This document shows, piece after piece, positions 32,222-64,000 of a DNA stretch of 64,000 nt. This DNA is from Monodelphis domestica. Taxonomy: Eukaryota > Chordata > Mammalia > Didelphimorphia > Didelphidae. Position 1 is the first letter of the stretch, and every line of letters begins with the position of its first letter. The position numbers and the translations under genes are program-made. The stretch spans positions 75,262,305-75,326,304 of the forward strand of contig NC_077227.1 of the NCBI RefSeq assembly GCF_027887165.1, in the 5' to 3' direction. A model generated the notes under the pieces. That model had not been told where the DNA came from. It searched no databases and saw only the letters and a program-made list of their open reading frames with translations.

Positions 32222-32560
32222 ACAATGTTGTTTTGGTTTTGAAGAGGACCAATAACAACACAAGAATAATTTCTTGAATTGCTCATGAATTGGATTTAAG
32301 TGAATCAGAATTGTGCAAAGTTGTCAACCACATTCTTTCTTCTAGAGACACTAAAGTCCAGTGGCAGGGCAAAAGTCAAGATTATTGGCAGTGACTGAGG
32401 ATGCAATGAATAGATGATTTTGGTGCTCTAGGTTTCTGATTGAAGTTTAAGTCCTCCACAGGGCCTGCTTCAGCAAGCTTCATGGCCCCTAGATTGAAGA
32501 AATACCAAATATTTGCCCTATTAGAGGTCTCTTCTGAAGAACTGACTCACTTCTTCCATA
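32222..32560 (+). repeat. Marsupial interspersed repeat (family not assigned)
   Basis: Contains TTTTGAAGAGGACCAATAAC and GAATTGGATTTAAGTGAATC, phrases I associate with a widespread marsupial repeat. Confidence 0.5.
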
Positions 32561-33059
32561 TGGGAGAAATAGATAATGTCATCTCCTCCCTGTTGTCAGA
32601 AATCAAGTCATCTCCCAATAACACTCTCCATTGCTCCTCTAAGTGTTTCACTCCAACTAGAGGATTTGTCCAATGACCCCTGGATATTATAGCAGTAGCA
32701 TTGTGGAGAGACACCATCCATTCCAGATTCCAGTAAGCAAAGACTTACACTGGACTTGTCTTTGTCACTGTCCTTAAAAGTGAAATAGTCATTCTTTAAA
32801 TTTAGGGAAGGAATGAACCCTTGATTTGCTGTCCTTGGGAAAAGGCAAATTATCCCCTTTGTCCCACAACACCTGAACACACAAAACACCAGAATACTCA
32901 TTCACCAATTGGTTGGAGAAGGGAAGGAAGCTGAAATATGACCAAAAAAGATTGACTAGACACAGAAACACTCTGAGGATAACTATTCTCATTCAATAAA
33001 GATTAACCACAATACTAACAAAGAACCTTGCAGAAGGGGTAACATTTAACTTGTTCTTT

Positions 33060-33221
33060 TGCTACAGATGATGCAATAAAAAAATAATATAAATATCAAA
33101 TTCCATTTGCTTCTAGGATCCCAGCCTCTCCACTGGCTAATCAGTTCTGTCCCTTTTTTACGACTAGTCATTGCCACCTTTGCATTTGTGCCCTGGTATT
33201 TCATTAGGCCCTGTAGCTGCC
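33060..33221 (+). promoter_or_regulatory. Gene B proximal promoter / 5' leader (tentative)
   Basis: The 160 bases before the ATG hold an AT-rich TATA-like stretch (TAATATAAATAT, near 33086), a C/EBP-like TGATGCAAT just upstream and a CTAATCAG motif near 33137. No convincing HNF4 half-sites were seen. The transcription start cannot be placed by eye. Confidence 0.25.
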
Positions 33222-62265
<29,044 letters not shown>

Positions 62266-62394
62266 TAGAGAAATGAGAGAGCTATCCTCTAGAGGTAGAA
62301 GAGCTATGCTCAAAGTCCTGATTCCAACATATACTAAGTATGTTAACACATACTGGGAAATCACCTTATCTCTTGGGGCCCCTGACATCTAAGA

Positions 62395-62884
62395 CTCTAA
62401 GTCTCTGTGAGGGTGAACATATGACACACATGCCAGATAAGGCACACAGAGCTGTCTGTGTGGCATGCACTCATCACCTCCAGAGTTCCTTACTAGAAAG
62501 GCAGAGAGACTACAGTCCAGCTGCTCCCTTCTCCCTCTCCACTGCCCTGAGGACATTTTTTCACTTGACCCATCCCTCTACCCAGCAGCCCAATGGGAGT
62601 GCTTGCTCCCACCCCTGTCTGGGATAAGGTGGGTGAGTCACAGGCAGCAGATCTGGAGGGGAACAGAGGACTCACTCCCCTGCCTAACCCTAATCCTAAC
62701 CCTAAATTTGCTTCTAACCATAACCCTAAATTCATTTCTAACCCCTAACCCTGAGGATATTTTTTTCACTTCAACCACCCCTCTGCCCAGCAGCCCAGTG
62801 GGAGTACTTTCTCCCTCTCCTCTCTGGGGTAAGGGAGAGGCACAGCACATGGTTTCTAAAAGGTTCACCATTACTGCTCTAAGT
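62395..62884 (-). mobile_element. Gene B-specific hAT-like element with perfect 8-bp target duplication and telomere-like repeats
   Basis: Element 62403-62876 (474 bp) is flanked by CTCTAAGT at 62395-62402 and 62877-62884. Gene A has the single uninterrupted site (CTCTAAGT near 22734). Imperfect inverted ends share GGTGAAC. The core has two related blocks (62540-62640 and 62745-62850, both with CCCAGCAGCCCA) separated by a CCTAACCCTAA-type array at 62685-62752. Same family as 17561-17784 and 28963-29169. No transposase frame. Confidence 0.85.
62685..62752. repeat. Interstitial telomere-like (CCTAAN)n array
   Basis: Irregular repeats of CCCTAA/CCCTAAC with variants such as CTTCTAACC, inside the hAT-like element. 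Confidence 0.8.
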
Positions 62885-63027
62885 TATGAAGTGTCAAATT
62901 GGCAGAGAGAATTTCCTCAACAATCAATCTCTGATTCCCTCTATCAGTAAAATCTCAGGGCCATTTCCCTACCAAATGGAGAGGACTTTCATCCTGTTCA
63001 TTGATAGAAGAGAGGTTTTGTGTTATA

Positions 63028-63810
63028 TAGGCAGCTAGGTGATGCAGTGGTCCAAGTACCTGGACTAAACTCAGATTCATCTTCCCAAGTTCAAATCTAG
63101 TGTGTGGCAGAAATTTATTAGCCAAAACACCAAGACACCAAATAAAGACTCCAAGTCAAAAAGAAATAGGTTTATTGAGAGAGGACCAGTCTCACAATAA
63201 AACTGGATTCTGGTTAACAACCAAATATTTTGAGTTTTGAAAGCAGCCCCCTTAAATAACACAAATTTGAGGAAGAGATATAGAAGTTATATGAAAAATA
63301 CAAGGAATGTAATCTGAATAATTTTCATATATATGGAGATATATATGTATATACAACCAATGTAATACCTGGGTGTATAATATTACATGTGTATTATGCA
63401 TGCTGTAAAGACCTTCTATGCAAAACTTACAGAATATGTACTAAGTACAGACCTTGGTGGTAATTTTGCAGAAAGAACTGAATACCTACTAGTCAAAGTG
63501 ACAGAACTAACAAAACACTGAATACTTACAAAACTACAGAGTAATAAGAGAACAAGATGACAGAATATGTAAAATACCTTGTATTAAATATAATCATGGG
63601 GTAGGCTTAGGGGATCTCACATTCATAGGTCTCAGACACCAGCTAAGTGACCCTGGGAAACTCACTAAACCATACTTGCCTCAATTTCCTCATTTGTAAA
63701 ATGAGCTGAAGTAGGAAATGGCAAACCATTCTACTATCTTTGCCAAGAAAATCCCAAATAGGGTAATGAAGAGTCCACAAAATGAAAAGACTGAATAACA
63801 ACAACCTCTT
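63028..63810 (+). repeat. Marsupial SINE split by an LTR (gene B copy)
   Basis: Left part 63028-63100 and right part from 63622 together match the unbroken SINE at 22886-23150 in gene A. Confidence 0.85.
63101..63621 (-). mobile_element. Solo LTR in gene B intron 7
   Basis: 521 bp with TGT...ACA ends. On the minus strand it ends with two AATAAA motifs, one 80 and one 15-20 bases from the CTGCCACACA terminus, as in a retroviral LTR. No internal part. Inserted in a SINE after the gene duplication, since gene A is uninterrupted. Confidence 0.72.
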
Positions 63811-64000
63811 ATATTGGAACTAGCCCATGCCTAAGAGTTAGGAGATAGTAGATTTCCTTTGCCACTTACTAGCAGTGTTAATTAAGGAGAAGTCATATCA
63901 TCCTTCTGGGCCTTTAATTCTTTTAAAGGAAGATGGTTTATATAGATGATTTCTAGTGTCCTGTGGAGCTCACATGTCCTAGATATTGTAAGTAGCACTA

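Noticed and set aside
33171-33221. An in-frame upstream extension of gene B exon 1
   Set aside because: The frame is open but begins with TTG, not ATG; the first ATG in good Kozak context is at 33222.
62685-62752. Telomere-like array as a sign of a chromosome end or fusion point
   Set aside because: It is short, irregular and contained within a transposon with its own target duplication.
62465-62950. A 161-codon plus-strand open frame
   Set aside because: It runs through the hAT-like element and its telomere-like array; the low-complexity peptide (repeated LTL/TPN) has no domain.

Overview
The window is mammalian genomic DNA, almost certainly from a marsupial. It holds split genes with GT-AG introns, many tRNA-derived MIR-type SINEs of the kind abundant in marsupials, LINE-1 pieces, hAT transposon relics and several LTR elements. 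There are no bacterial operons, ribosome binding sites or CRISPR arrays. The species cannot be fixed from the sequence alone.

The window covers two tandem, same-strand cytochrome P450 genes of family CYP2, best matched to subfamily CYP2C. Gene A (about 1-25.7 kb) shows exons 2-9. Its exon 1 must lie to the left of the window. All eight exons are open, keep the CYP2C exon sizes (163, 150, 161, 177, 142, 188, 142 and 182 coding bases) and join in frame, so gene A looks intact. Gene B (33.2 kb to beyond the right edge) shows exons 1-7. Aligned with gene A, its exon 8 should fall near 64.6 kb. The proteins would be about 491 residues: ER-anchored haem monooxygenases with the Pro-rich hinge, helix-C WxxxR, helix-I AGTETT, helix-K ExxR and, in gene A, the haem-thiolate FxxGxRxCxG loop.

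The genes are duplicates. Alignable intron sequence runs from the left edge to about 23.3 kb in A and from about 43.3 kb to the right edge in B. Similarity is patchy: the stretch around exon 2 and exon 4 is nearly identical, whereas exons 5-7 differ more, mainly in substrate-recognition regions. Because the copies align, many later insertions can be seen as present in one copy with a clean empty site in the other.

Region by region: 1-25.6 kb is gene A, with a very young minus-strand endogenous retrovirus in intron 4 (7.3-15.2 kb, LTRs differing at about one of 652 bases). An L1 with a perfect 17-bp target duplication sits in intron 6, and a hAT relic in intron 5. The 25.6-33.2 kb stretch is intergenic: a perfect 109-bp repeat of the gene A 3' end, SINEs, an L1 3' end split by a hAT relic, and unassigned repeats. 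Intron 1 of gene B (33.4-44.3 kb) holds tandem LTRs inside an L1, a complete hAT MITE with an 8-bp target duplication, and two opposed L1 copies. The remainder, 44.3-64 kb, is gene B exons 2-7, with an older gag-bearing ERV nested in a SINE (intron 3), L1, LTR and SINE insertions, and a hAT element carrying telomere-like repeats (intron 7).
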